DNA from: Phaffia rhodozyma
Taxonomy: Eukaryota; Basidiomycota; Tremellomycetes; Cystofilobasidiales; Mrakiaceae
Assembly: GCA_014706385.1 (NCBI GenBank)
Contig: JACGZH010000001.1
Span: 620,001 to 684,000 of the forward strand
Length of the DNA stretch: 64,000 nt
Direction: 5' to 3'
In this document: piece after piece, positions 38,993-50,541 of the stretch
Numbering within the stretch: position 1 is the first letter of the stretch
How the letters are laid out: each line of letters starts with the position of its first letter
Notes under the pieces: model-generated
What the model saw: the letters and a program-made list of their open reading frames with translations, nothing else
Told to the model about the DNA's origin: nothing
Database searches by the model: none
Program-made: the position numbers and the translations under genes

Positions 38993-40345
38993 CCTCCGTC
39001 ATCACCTCCTCCCCCGTCATCGTAGCCCTGGTCGTAGGCCTCCTGAAGGAGAGAGGGTTGTAAAGAAAAACAGTGCAGGATATGATGAGTTACATAGACA
39101 CTTATAGGCAACAGTATAGAGGCAAGAAGAAACGTACATCTTCCCGGTCGTCGATTGCATCGGCCAGTAGCATTCCTCCCATAAGACCAGCTCCTCCACT
39201 ACGTGAGGGTAAATGTTAGAAAACATCAGTGGTCAGTTAGCAAAGTCATGCGCTTGGCAGCTCCCGACTTGCCAAGATAAAGCGATGAACACTCACGCCA
39301 AAGCCATACCTCCCATTCCCATTCCACCTCCTCCACCTGATAGTATCAGGGAAATGATTGAGATATGAAGGCATGAGCCATTCTGGAAGCATACGTCGTA
39401 TGAAGCAGACACACAAGAGCGGACTTACCCATTCTTCCTCCTCCCATCCGACCAGAATTTCCGTAAGGCGATTGTTGGTAATAGGGTTGATTCTGTTGCT
39501 GTCCATACATCATTGGCTGCTGTTGTGGCCTTGATCCACCTCCCATTAGTGAACTAAAGAATCCCTTCTTCTTCTGAGGCTCCTGATAGTATGGTTGCTG
39601 AGGAGGCGGCTGGATTTGATAGCCAGGTTGGGAGACTGGGTATCCTCCTCCGTTGGGCTGATAGCTATTCTGTTGAGAGGGGTAGTTGCTTCGGGTCGAA
39701 TCATACTGGTTTGGCTTTTCAGACTGATACTGTGGCGACGAGTAAGATTGAGATGGAGGCGGTCCGACCGGTGGTGCGTATGGCTGGGCAGGAGGATTGA
39801 TATCTAGCGGGCTATTAAGGAGAATGCTCAATAAGATTATAGTCTAGGGGCAAGACATTCAAATGGAGAAGAACTTACTGAGCCCAAGATGACTAGTACG
39901 TTATGTTTTTGTTCAAGAGGTGAGATGAGGAAGAGGTTAGATGACAACGGCTTCATGTATATAGTTAAGCGTCTTGGGGAGCAGTCTCACCTCGGGTGGC
40001 GTCTGTAGAAAAGCAGTTTCTTAAGAATGAGCCTATATAAACTGATTTCACAAGAATAAGAGCATAAACATTCACAAACCTTCCGAGTGTCGACCCAGAA
40101 TGGAGCGTTGTAGTTGGAATCAAATCTGTTGAACCAGATATCTCAGAACAATCTTGACTCTCAGCTTGAATCGGAAGAGCGAGTATCATACGTACTGGGC
40201 GACCCATCCTGGGTTTGATTGATAAGGATTATTTGGAAGGGAAGGGAGTTTAACAAACCGATCAGTCACTATTCTCTTAGTCTAATGCCGAGCAAATGTA
40301 TTTGGACATACCCTCTGGCAATGGACGAGAATCGTTGTTAGACAT
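38993..40345 (-). CDS. WW-domain protein with Gln/Pro/Tyr-rich and Gly/Met-rich C-terminus
   Basis: Starts at ATG 40345 (MSNNDSRPLPE). Joined short exons build a single WW domain: LPE-GWVAQ-FDSNYNAPFWVDTRK-TPPE; the two signature aromatics W and W/F are present and the strand order is right. The long middle exon encodes PPAQPYAPPVGPPPSQSY..., a Gln/Tyr/Pro-rich prion-like stretch with KKKGFFSSLMGGG. The C-terminus is Gly/Met-rich (GGGGGMGMGGMAL), followed by MGGMLLADAIDD and EAYDQGYDDGGGGDDGGDF before the stop at 38993. WW domains bind proline-rich partners; the function is unknown. Confidence 0.75.
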
Positions 40346-40515
40346 GGCTGGTGATGAACAGATGGATCGATTGGACCGATGAACGAGAGTATCGACCACA
40401 GGCTGATCGCGTCACCAAATGTTAGGGTTAAATTGAAACATCAGCATGCTTTTGAGGTCGTTCTTTCAACTCAACTTCTTCTGTCTATCATTCCTCGACT
40501 CGTTGACCAATAAGG

Positions 40516-41185
40516 ATGTCGACTCCTGGTTCTCCTCTACAATCCAAGCTGCTCGATCGATTTCCTGCTCTCAAAAAGATACATCTCCTCCATCCTCAGA
40601 TACCATTGCCTTCTCTCCTGATCTCTTTTGGGGTTCTTCACGAGATCACCGCTTTAGTCCCTGTCGTCGGCCTGTTCTATGCATTCCGGTCTTTCGGAGG
40701 AGGACCTGCCGTCGTTTCATCTCTTAGAGATCTTGAGCACGACGTGAGGAGCCGACTGGGTGAATCAACTTCTGGGGAAGAATATATAGGGACAGTGGAT
40801 GAGTGGATCGAACAGGGAAGAACCAAGGTTGTCAAAGTTGGTGAAAGGTATGGTATCCTAGGGTTCGAGAAGCGAGATCGGACGACTCCCGTTGCGCAGA
40901 GCATTCTGGATAGTCGAGATCCCAAGTCGAGCACGCCAGGAGGACTGGATGGAGTTGCTGGTGATATGGTCAATGGCGTGGCTGCTTATGCTGTCGTCAA
41001 GGTTCGTGCTTTGTCCTTCGTCTCTGCTCCTTCGATGGTTTAGTATGAGCAAAGAGAAGCTCACCATTTTACAATTACAGGCACTCGCTCCCGTCAGGAT
41101 CGCAGCATCTTTCTATCTCAGTCCATCATTTGCGCGCATATTTATCCTTCCCCTCGGAAAAGTCTGGCGGAGATTCAGAAAATAG
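40516..41185 (+). CDS. Small two-helix membrane protein, probably mitochondrial
   Basis: Two exons. ATG 40516 (MSTPGSPLQSKLLDRFPALK) opens exon 1, which contains the first hydrophobic helix LISFGVLHEITALVPVVGLF and a hydrophilic middle (YIGTVDEWIEQGRTKVVKVG). Exon 2 (from 41082) has a second hydrophobic segment VRIAASFYLSPSFARIFILP and a basic tail KVWRRFRK. The arrangement resembles small fungal proteins of unknown function linked to mitochondria; I cannot name a family. Confidence 0.7.
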
Positions 41186-41811
41186 AGCACAAAAAAGAAA
41201 GGAGAACATCAGACTCAAACCTGCGCTGGCTCCCTCTCTCTCTCTCCTCCCGATTATATATCACGTTCTCTATTCCCCGGAAACATATCAGAACCAAGGG
41301 TACGTAATCAGTTGTCAAGAAAGATGGGTAAAATCCCTCCTAGAGCCAACAAGAGGTACGCTGTTGTGTATATCTTGTTCGAGCCGTATCCAGCGTAGCT
41401 AATTCTGCGTCGCATACAACCATTGTTCAGCGATAGAGATCTTGCCCTCTATCCCAATTTTCCAAGATCGGTTCGATCAAACACTTCCAGATTTTGGAAC
41501 GTATATGTATTTATACACATGATAGGTTGTAATCTATCAGATCTATCGTCTTTAAAGGAAACATAACATGGAGTCGAGCAGCAAGGGAGGGTATATGACG
41601 AGCAAGAGTTTTGAGAAGAGCAGAGCGCGTAAGCAAACAACCTGGTTGACGGAGACGTTTCAAACCAGGAGAGGGATGGACGGAAAAAGAGCGGGATGCG
41701 GGAGCAGAGAGAGAGAGGAGATACACATCTACGGAAGCGTTCAAAATGCTCTGAATGAGAACGGCGAAGACAGGGCGAAATCAAGAGAAGGATGTAGACG
41801 GGAAAGATTGC

Positions 41812-44008
41812 CTAAAAGTTTTTCTTGTGAATGATATCCGGATCTTCTTGGTACTCTTCTGCTGACACCCACATCTAAAGACAGCGAGAGAAAGAACAAG
41901 ATCTGTCAGATTAGCAAAACGTACGGCAGGACTGAACGCCAATCAACTTACTTTTCTAAAGGTCGCGAGGTTGGCCAAGATAGATCCTCCGATCCATGTC
42001 GAGTACTGTTCCATGGATAGTCAAACAGGAAAACGAGTCAATCAGTATCTCTTGACCGTCTTCGCAAACGATTTGCTATTCCTGTATGCTAGTACATCAA
42101 TAACAAGCCGTACCTTTCGCTCAGGAGGTGCGTAAATCTTGATCTTGATGTCTTTAAGCGCGATCTTTTTGACTTCTGTTAATAATCTGTCTCCGAATCC
42201 TGATTCCGCAAACGAGATAAAGTTCAAGGCTCCCATACGGATCAGTTCATCTATTCGTGTTCTGAGCTTGTCTCTCACAGATAGGGTGACGAAGCCACAC
42301 GAACCTCTGCATAGAGTGGTTCCTCCGCTAAGTACGATGTTTGAGAACAGACTTCGTCTCAGGTCGGTATCTGTTCTACTGATCGAGTCTACTAAGAGTT
42401 GGTGAACTCCAACGAATTCTTGACCGACGAGTTCTGGGTTGAACAAAATCTCCGGTGCGCGGAACCGTTCGGATCCAAGCTATTTGATCAACAGCAAACG
42501 ATTGGTTGGCAAATATAGCTCTGTATACGGCTGAAGAAAATCATGAGCGGACGCACTTGAATCTTTCTTCCATCTGGTAAGATGAAATCCTCCCCTGCTT
42601 TTTTTCTTCCATCATTCACCTTTCCACTCTTTCCTCCAGCTGAGCTAGCAGCTAATAGAAGCTCTTTATCCTCCTTGGACGGGTTGAGCGCGATATAACA
42701 ACATTTCTCTTTGATCGTCCGTACGGTCTCCAGCTCAGCCGAGGTAGATAGGTTTGATCCAGATTTTCGTAGAAGAAGCTGAAGTTGATTCGTTACATCC
42801 CTGTATGAGATAACAAGCAATAGAGTCAGCAGGCCAGCATCCTTCACCGAGACCAGAAAGATAGAATGCGAGAGAGAGAAAGATTGGTAACAATACCTTC
42901 CGGCTATGTCAATCCGTCTAATAGCATGGGGCATAGAGAACCCCTCGTAGACGGGCACAGCGTGTGTGACTCCATCACCTGAATCTAAAACGATACCTGT
43001 TGTACGGCCTGATGAATATCTGAGAAAGTCGCCAAGGTTTATGGAAAAGATGAGAGTTGAAACAGAGTCAACGTCTATCCTTTCTGCGCACGATGAACTT
43101 GTAAAAGTAAAGGGAAGGATACACCATGAGAAAAACGAAAGGACTCACAAGGCGAGGACAGCTTGAACAGATGTGAATAAAGCAGGGACATTGAAGGTTT
43201 CGAAAAAGATCTGAGCAGCAATGTCTCGATTTTGGCGAGGATTGAGCGGAGCTTCTGTCAATAGTACCGGGTGCTATAAGGAGAAAGCAAAGGTTTCGCT
43301 CTGGTTGGCATCAAGTCATCATCGGGGAAGGATCATAGGTAGACGCGTATCGATGACATACCTCCTCGGATAAAGTACCTAGTTCCTCAGAATACACCCA
43401 TTTCCAAATACGTTCCATATCTTCCCAGTCCTTGACCTGTGTTTTAATTGGATCAGTAAGTTTGTGTGTCTGATGATTGGAGCCTGCCAGTGTTGACAGA
43501 TTTTAGAGTCTAAGGAATTGATGCATAAAACAGAGAGACATAACACTTACGACCCCGCCCTCCATCGGCCAGTTTAGTTTCAAAAGCCCTCTGAGCTCTT
43601 GTGTTTTCTTTCCGATGAACGTATCTCCAGAGATGGCACCTGCCATGACCCTAGGGTGTTTCGGTCTGCCAACACTTTATATTTGAATACGGTTGTGGGT
43701 GATATCTCAGTTACAACAATACCTGGAACGGATGATGAGGCTTGAAGAGAAGGAATTCATACCAGGTCGGAAAGAAACATTTAGGATGACTTTGACCTGC
43801 AAAACCAGCTTTGATGCTGCCTGTGCCCTGTGAGGTGATGTGTGAAGGGGTTCGAGTCAGGCGGTTGAAAGGGCGGGACAAGCGAGCAAGAGCCAAGGGT
43901 AAGCAATTGAAAGGCACTGTTTGAGTCAGGTAGAGAGAGAAACACCAAACCAACGTTATCGATTACTATACTATTATTGAGGAGGACATCATCGAACTCT
44001 GAAGACAT
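41812..44008 (-). CDS. ARP1: Actin-related protein 1 (centractin), dynactin filament subunit
   Basis: Minus-strand gene of about ten exons. It begins [18 protein letters not shown] and continues [20 protein letters not shown] and [20 protein letters not shown]. Further blocks are [100 protein letters not shown] and [20 protein letters not shown], ending IIHKKNF at 41812. These match the actin ATP pocket ([16 protein letters not shown]) and are closer to Arp1 than to actin. A Lys/Ser-rich insertion ([20 protein letters not shown]) sits where the family has a short loop. Arp1 builds the dynactin minifilament for dynein transport. Confidence 0.93.
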
Positions 44009-44536
44009 TGTCGAATAGCGAAATGATAAAAGAGAGAAAGAGACGACACAAGAGATAACACGAGGGGTTCAGGGATACAGAGACGGAGAGCGAGAGCGAG
44101 AGCGAGGAGAGATGAGAGTCTTCGAGTGTTGAGTGTTTGCCTGTTGGAAACAGAATTCATTACAGTGCATGACTCGGTAGAACATTAGCGAGCATGGCGG
44201 GGTAGCATTTCAACAGACTTTGCAAAGTTAATACTTAGCCTGCATTGCATACACGATGACACAATCTATCAGGAACTGTCCGCTGATAAGCGATTTAACA
44301 TTTATTCAAATATATCCGAAGACCCCGCCCGAGTCATCTCTTTCTGTCGCCTTTTTTTTTTTTTTTTTTTTTTTTTTTCATCCGCTTTCTTTCTCGCTCC
44401 TTCGTGTCGTGTTTGGAATTCATCTATCACCTTCTTTTCCTTCTCTCCTCTATCCGGTCATCATCTCATTATAACCACGATCTCATTTGCGTTCAAGCTC
44501 GCTCTCTGATTACCGCGTGTCCCTCTTTTGTCGGTC
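44009..44536. promoter_or_regulatory. Divergent ARP1/HOM3 promoter
   Basis: ATGACTC at 44169-44175 is a Gcn4-type core, about 365 bases before the HOM3 ATG. A run of 27 T at 44352-44378 follows. The last 100 bases are a C/T-rich leader. Confidence 0.5.
44352..44378 (+). repeat. Poly(T) tract of 27
   Basis: An uninterrupted 27-base T run in the ARP1/HOM3 divergent promoter. Long poly(dA:dT) tracts exclude nucleosomes in fungal promoters. Confidence 0.9.
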
Positions 44537-46920
44537 ATGTCCTCTTCAGACGTTTCTTCTTCATCATCTTCTTCAGCACCTTCGCTTGCCGGCAATCCGG
44601 CCGAGGCTGGTTGGGTCGTTCAGAAGTATGGTGGAACGAGCGTAGGAAAGTTTTTACGTGTAGGTCCTCCTTTTTCTTGGTCGTGTTGCCTTTTTTCTTT
44701 TCTTTTCTTTTCTTTTCTTTTCTTTTTTTTTTATTCCAGCATGGCCAACGAGAAAAAAAAAGCTCGGTTGCAAATGGTCATACCGTATCAAAACATGACT
44801 GAGACCTGTTGTCTGATCCTTGTAATCCATCTTCGTTATTCTATTACCTTGTCCTGCTGAAATCTACAGGACATCACGGAAACTATCATCCCGTAGGTCC
44901 TCATCCTCTTATCCCTGCCTCTTGTCACTTCCTTTCTCAGTTTTCGAAGAAAACACAACGAGGCCATGTGTTTGACTACTGTTCTTCCAATTCCTATGGA
45001 CATTTACCCATATCCATTACCGACACCTTTTCCCCATAATTTCAGCTCATATCTCTCTCAGCACAGAGTGGCCGTCGTGTGTTCGGCCCGATCCGGCACC
45101 ACAAAGTCTACCGGTACTACCAACCTGCTCATCAAGGCAGCCACTCAGACTCGCGCACCAGCTCAGTCCAGCAACACCGGTTTCCCCATGACCCCCAGAG
45201 GTGATCTCTCCCGAAATCCATCTGGCTTTTTCGCCAATAATTCGCTCTCTCTATCTGAGTCTGCTGCGACGCCTCCCCCGAATGGTGCGGTTCCACCAAG
45301 GCTCCGAAGCCAATCTCAGCAGGGCTCCAGGTCCAGAGCTGGCTCCCCTAGTCCTTTCCAGCCCCTGTCCTCTTGTAACTCGCTCGATTCCTCGGTGTCG
45401 AGCTTACCCGACGCCCCTCCGCCTCCCCCGGCTTCGACATTCGAGACCACTGTTGATCAGATCAGGGATGATCATTTGAAGGCTGCCAGTGAGGCTATCA
45501 AAGACCAGGATCTCCTCGCAGACCTCTGCGAGGAGATCGAAAGAGACTGCGATGGCCTAAAGTCTTTCCTTTACGCTGCTCAGGTGAGTCTGGCCGAGAT
45601 CTTGTGGTTGAGCCGAACGTTTTTCCTTTGCGTGAAAGACTGATTGGATTTCGTCTTTATACAGATCATCGATGAGATCTCAGATCGATCCAAAGATTCC
45701 ATCATCGGAATTGGCGAGCGTTTATCTTGCAAGATCGTTGCTGCTGCGTTGAGAGACAACGGAGTCGACTCGGAGTTTGTTTCGTTTGAACACATCGTTC
45801 AGGCCACCTACTCTGACGACGACGACGACAAGATCGATGACTCGGATGCTGCTGCCGATGGCGAGTTCAGCCTCGATCAAGACTTTTATAACAAACTTGC
45901 CAAAAAGATGGGTGAACGGCTGAAAGAGTGTGGCACTCGAGTACCCGTTGTCACTGGCAAGTCTCTTGCTTCTATTTCCCTCATCCTTATCCTTTTTATT
46001 TTTGACAACTTTTCTAAACATTCATTCCCTCCTTTACACTCCTCACAGGTTACTTTGGATGCGTGCCTGGATCTCTTCTCAAGCAGGTTGGTCGAGGATA
46101 CACTGATCTGTGTGCTGCGCTATGCGCCGTCGGTCTCAATGCAAGCGAGCTTCAGGTTTGGAAGGAGGTCGATGGTATCTTTTCCGCCGATCCTCGGAAA
46201 GTGCCGACCGCCCGATTGATCCCCATCATTACCCCAGATGAAGCGGCCGAGTTGACATACTACGGTTCCGAAGTTATCCATCCCTTTACCATGGAGCAGG
46301 TCATCCGGGCCTCTATTCCTATCCGAATCAAAAACGTTGAGAACCCGACGGGTGGAGGGTCGGTGATCTACCCTCAATCTGATACTCCAGCCGCCCAAGA
46401 CGGCTCTGAATCAGAAAGAGTCTTTCCAGCCGTTCCTGTCAAACGGTGGCCGCAACATCTTCCCACGGCGGTCACCATCAAGGACAGCATCGTCATCATC
46501 AACATTCACTCGAATAGGAAAACGATCTCACACGGGTTCCTTGCGAGAATCTTTGGAACGCTCGATCGGTTCGGAGTCATTGTCGATCTCATCAGTACGA
46601 GTGAGGTCCATGTCTCCATGGCTATTCCAGAGCTTACCAAGCGAGATACCGACAGGGTTGTCAAGGAGCTCAAGAAGATCGGTTCCATCACCGTCCAGCG
46701 AGACATGGCCATCCTTTCGCTCGTCGGTCGTCTACAAAACATGGTAGGAATCTCGGGTCGAATGTTCACTACACTCGCCGAGGGTGGAATCAACATTGAG
46801 ATGATCTCTCAGGGAGCCTCTGAGATCAACATCAGTTGTGTCATCAACCAGTGTGACTCGATCAAGGCGCTTAACCTGGTTCACCAGAGTTGTCTATCTA
46901 TTCCTCCGGTTTCTATCTGA
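44537..46920 (+). CDS. HOM3: Aspartokinase
   Basis: Catalyses phosphorylation of L-aspartate, the entry step to threonine, methionine and isoleucine. ATG 44537 follows a weak upstream TTG frame. Exon 1 has GWVVQKYGGTSVGK. A 23-nt exon (44870-44892, DITETIIP) joins exon 3 at 45046 (SYLSQHRVAVVCSARSG). Later: DSIIGIGERLSCKIVAAAL, VPVVTGYFGCVPGSLLKQVG, RGYTDLCAALCAVGLNASEL, VWKEVDGIFSADPRKVPTAR, ELTYYGSEVIHPFTMEQVIR and tandem ACT domains with SIVIINIHSNRKTISHGFLA, VDLISTSEVHVSMAIPEL and INIEMISQGASEINISCVIN. The ACT part usually gives threonine feedback. A Ser/Pro-rich insertion (residues about 100-190) lies between the N-terminal motif and the kinase core. The stop is at 46918-46920. Confidence 0.95.
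44697..44725 (+). repeat. TTTTC pentanucleotide repeat in HOM3 intron 1
   Basis: Five or six copies of TTTTC followed by T-rich sequence directly before the intron's pyrimidine tract and a CCAG. It lies inside the first intron, so it does not affect coding. Confidence 0.7.
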
Positions 46921-47706
46921 TCCAAGTCTAGAGAGACCGCGTATTTTGTACTCTCCTTTCTATATTCTTTCGTTGTGTGTTCTTTACTTGATGTTACTCT
47001 TCGCAAGCATAGCTTTTGGTTTCCTTTATTTCCTTCTAATCGAAAGAAAAAAAAAACAAGATGGGGTTTCAATCTGTTCACCGATTATAATATGCCTTTG
47101 TAGCCGTACATTCCACCGGTTTCTTGCTTTATCCAGACACAGTGTTGAAAGAATTCTTGGAAAGAGATGGAAGGTCAAACGTCCCGAACGGTCTGTGCGC
47201 GCAGCCCGGCTTATCTAAGTGTGCATGCCTTCCAGGTTTGCATTCTTTGCCACTCCTTCCTCTGACAAACACTTCCTTCGGTTTGTTCAAGCGACCCTAT
47301 CACTTTCTGTTTCTTTTTCCTTCTGGGCTCTGTCTCCTTCTCTTCTTTCTTGAGCCATAATCAAGCTGTCTTCTCCCACACTGTCTCTGTCGAATCTGCC
47401 TTCTGCCCTACGGCCCGGATTTTCAGTTGATACTCAGCGTATGTAACTTGGAAATGGATAGATCTGTTTATTTCATATTTTAGCTTTTGGAAGCTAATTC
47501 ATCTCGGGATCTCTCTCTCTTTTTATTATCTATCTGTCGGGCTCGCCTCTTTTCTTGGTCCTTCTCTTTTCTCCCAAAACAACCATACAGACCTTCCCTC
47601 TGTCTCACTCTCTCACTCTGAAGCATACACTCGTTCTCCTTCATCCCCACTTTCCTCAAGCTCTATCAAACACCGAAGGGCATCATCCTCGGCAGTCGCT
47701 AGTCCC
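46921..47706. other. Intergenic region
   Basis: HOM3 3' flank and GDA1 leader. T-rich, with no supported ORF or RNA gene. Confidence 0.55.
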
Positions 47707-49887
47707 ATGTTCGGAGGCAGTAACAGACGATATACACCCGTAAACCGGTACGACGCCGAAACGGGTGGTCGAGGTGGACCTCGATCTGGGTCAGGAGGAA
47801 GGAGGGCGGGTGGAGCTAGTTGGAAGAAGTATGCCGTGTTGGGTGGTGTTGCCATCGCATTGTTGTTATTCGTCGCCAGTGGCAGAGGACGAGTATTGAC
47901 CGGATCTACCTCGGATGAGCTTCAATATGACGAAGGTTCGTCCAAGGTTTCTTGTCGTCAAGCCTTCTTCTGCACGAGGGCCTACAAGTTATCCTTTTTC
48001 TTCATCTTCCTGGTTCCGGTTCTTATCTTCGCATTCCAAACCTCCTTTTACAGTCACTAGACCCGAGCTAGAGGGTTCTTGGCCCGCCTCTAAAGAGGAT
48101 GTGTCTTACCCACACAAACCGGTCAAAGGCGGTTCCAGCTCCACCAAGCCGATTAGCAATATTGACTTTGAAGACGAGGAAGACGAACCTTCCGCTCAGA
48201 AGGAAGGCGAGGGTGTTCATGAGAAGCATCCGTTGATTCCTCCAAAGGCTGGCGCGAACAAGCCGACGAAACCTTCAAAGCCAACGGTGGAAACGCCCGA
48301 GGTTGATGCTCCCAAAAAGGAGTCTACCTCTTACGAAGTTGCTGTTCCTAAAGGCCCGACCTCATTCGAGACCGATCCGGATCCGTTAGGCACCACGTAT
48401 TGCAAAAAGGCTTTCAAAGGCAAGAAGCTCGTCCAGTACGCTCTCATGATTGACGCTGGCTCGACTGGTTCCCGAATCCACGTATACAAGTTCAACTACT
48501 GCAACGCTTCGCCCATGTTGGAGTACGAGACATTCAAGTCTATTCAACCAGGACTTTCGTCATTTAAAGATTCTCCAACCGAAGCAGCTGGCAGTTTGAA
48601 CCCTTTGATCGACGAAGCTCTCAGGGTTGTGCCGGAGAGTCTGCAAAAATGTTCGCCTTTGGCCGTCAAGGCGACTGCTGGACTTCGATTATTGGGAGCG
48701 AAGCAGAGCAACGCGATCTTGGCCGAGGTTGAGCACCATCTCAAGTCAGACTTCCCATTCCCGCTGATCCCAACTGATCCGGTCGTCATCATGGACGGAA
48801 AAGATGAAGGTTGGTTTTCTCATTTCCCACTCTCTTTCTTTCTCATCCCACTAATCGACTCAACTTCAAACACATTTTCTTTAGGTGTCTACGCTTGGAT
48901 CACTGCGAATTACTTGCTCGGGAAGATCGGCGAGGGATCAGATGCCACGGATACTCTGGCGGTGATGGACCTCGGTGGAGCATCCACCCAGATTGTGTTT
49001 GAACCAACGTTCAAGAATGAGTCTGCCTTTGCCGAGGGGGACCACAAGTACGAGCTCATGTTTGGTGGCCAAACGTTCACTCTGTACCAGCACTCGTACC
49101 TCGGCTACGGTCTCATGCGAGCCCGACGGAGCGTGCACAACCTCGTCGCTTTCACCTACTCGTTCGGCAAGGAGGATACGTTGTGGGAGGACATGTCGGA
49201 ATCCACTAAGATCGTTAGCCCTTGTTTGGGAGCCGGAAGAAGCAAGAAGGTTACGTTGGATCCTCCGGGCAGGTCGCCAGTCAACGTCACTATGGTCGGT
49301 GGCTCTGGAGGGTATGAATCTTGCAAGCGAGTCGTTGAGTTGGTCATGGCAAAGGACGCGTAAGTGTTTTTTTCTATGTCCGTGAGAGACACGGATCTCC
49401 TTTGGCTTTTGGCACCATCAACTGACCCAAACGAACGGACAACAATAGGATTTGTGAGGTCAAGCCATGCTCTTTCAACGGGGTGTACCAGCCTTCTCTA
49501 CTCGACACCTTCCCCAAGGGGTCTTTCCTCGCGCTCTCCTACTTCTATGATCGAATCCGACCGCTCTTCGCCCCCGACGAGGCCGAGACCAAAGCGTTCG
49601 ATCTTGGGTACGTCAAGCAGCTGGCCCAGACGGCTTGCTCGTCCGAGGCCGTCTGGCAAAAGAAGTTTGCAGGAAACAAGGGAGCGTTGGCAGAGTTGGA
49701 GGAAAGGAGCGAGTACTGCTTGGATTTGACGTTCATGCATGCGTTGTTGGGTCTCGGATACGAGATTGAGTCCGATCGAGATATCATCGTTGGAAAGCAG
49801 CTCAGAGGAGTCGAGCTCGGTTGGGCGTTGGGAGCGGGACTCGCCATGCTTGACGGAGACCTTAAGGTGAGGATCTTTCCAAGATGA
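47707..49887 (+). CDS. GDA1: Golgi guanosine diphosphatase (apyrase family)
   Basis: Hydrolyses GDP to GMP in the Golgi lumen, which drives exchange of GDP-mannose for GMP. ATG 47707 opens a cytosolic tail (RRAGGASWKKY) and a single signal anchor YAVLGGVAIALLLFVASGRG, then a lumenal stem. Apyrase regions: ALMIDAGSTGSRIHVYKFNY (ACR1), PLAVKATAGLRLLG (ACR2), VYAWITANYLLG (ACR3) and TLAVMDLGGASTQIVFEP (ACR4), with a GLGYEI and GVELGWALGAGLAML C-terminus (ACR5 region). The intron in the stem (about 47936-48052) and two short introns later are needed for frame. It ends at 49887. Confidence 0.93.
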
Positions 49888-50541
49888 AGTATTTGAATCC
49901 GAACATCGAGCAGTACAAGTTTCTGACCCTGGATTTCTCTTTCTTGTCTGTCGTTGTGTGTGAACTCTGATGAAATTCAGTGCTTGGTCTGATCAAAGAT
50001 CACTAGAATTCTCTCTTGGTGTGCTTGTGTTTTTTGCGTGTGTGTGTGTGTGTGTGTGTGCGCGTATAGGGAGCACTCTTTTTCACAGTTCACCCCTTCT
50101 CTATTCACTCATTCCACCCAAATCTCTTATATAAATCTCTGAACATTTTCTTCATATCTCTCTTATGTTAAGGAGAAAGGGGAAAGAGACGAAACCAGAC
50201 CTAGGTGTTCACTCTTCTGTTTTCTCTTTTTTTTCCCTTTTCTTTTTCCATCATCTTTTCCTTTGTCTTTAAGGGTTCCCAAGGTCTCCGGTCATCCGTG
50301 TTTCTACTTTCCTTACTTTCCTTCCTCTTTCTTTGCTATTGAAAACATCTAGAAAATCTCTCTATCTGGTTATGCTTTTGTTACTTGCGGGATTGAACCC
50401 AGGCCACATTGAATCTGGGTGATCAGTGGGCTTGCCGAGAGAGGAGAACTAAAAATGCATATGGTGGACTAGAGAATCCAAAGGAAAAGAGAGAGAGAGA
50501 AAAAAAGAAAAGAAAAGGAAAACGACGAATAGAACGATTCC
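49888..50541. other. Convergent intergenic region with (TG)n tract
   Basis: Holds the 3' flanks of GDA1 and of the methyltransferase gene. A TG microsatellite of about 11 units lies at 50039-50060. No gene is supported. Confidence 0.6.

Noticed and set aside
43845..43875. GGGGTTCGAGTC resembling a tRNA T-loop
   Set aside because: It lies in an ARP1 intron and the flanking bases do not form a T-stem.
50385..50440. tRNA-like GGGATTGAACCC on the plus strand
   Set aside because: The box-B-like sequence is present, but the T-stem does not pair and no acceptor stem or D-arm can be drawn.
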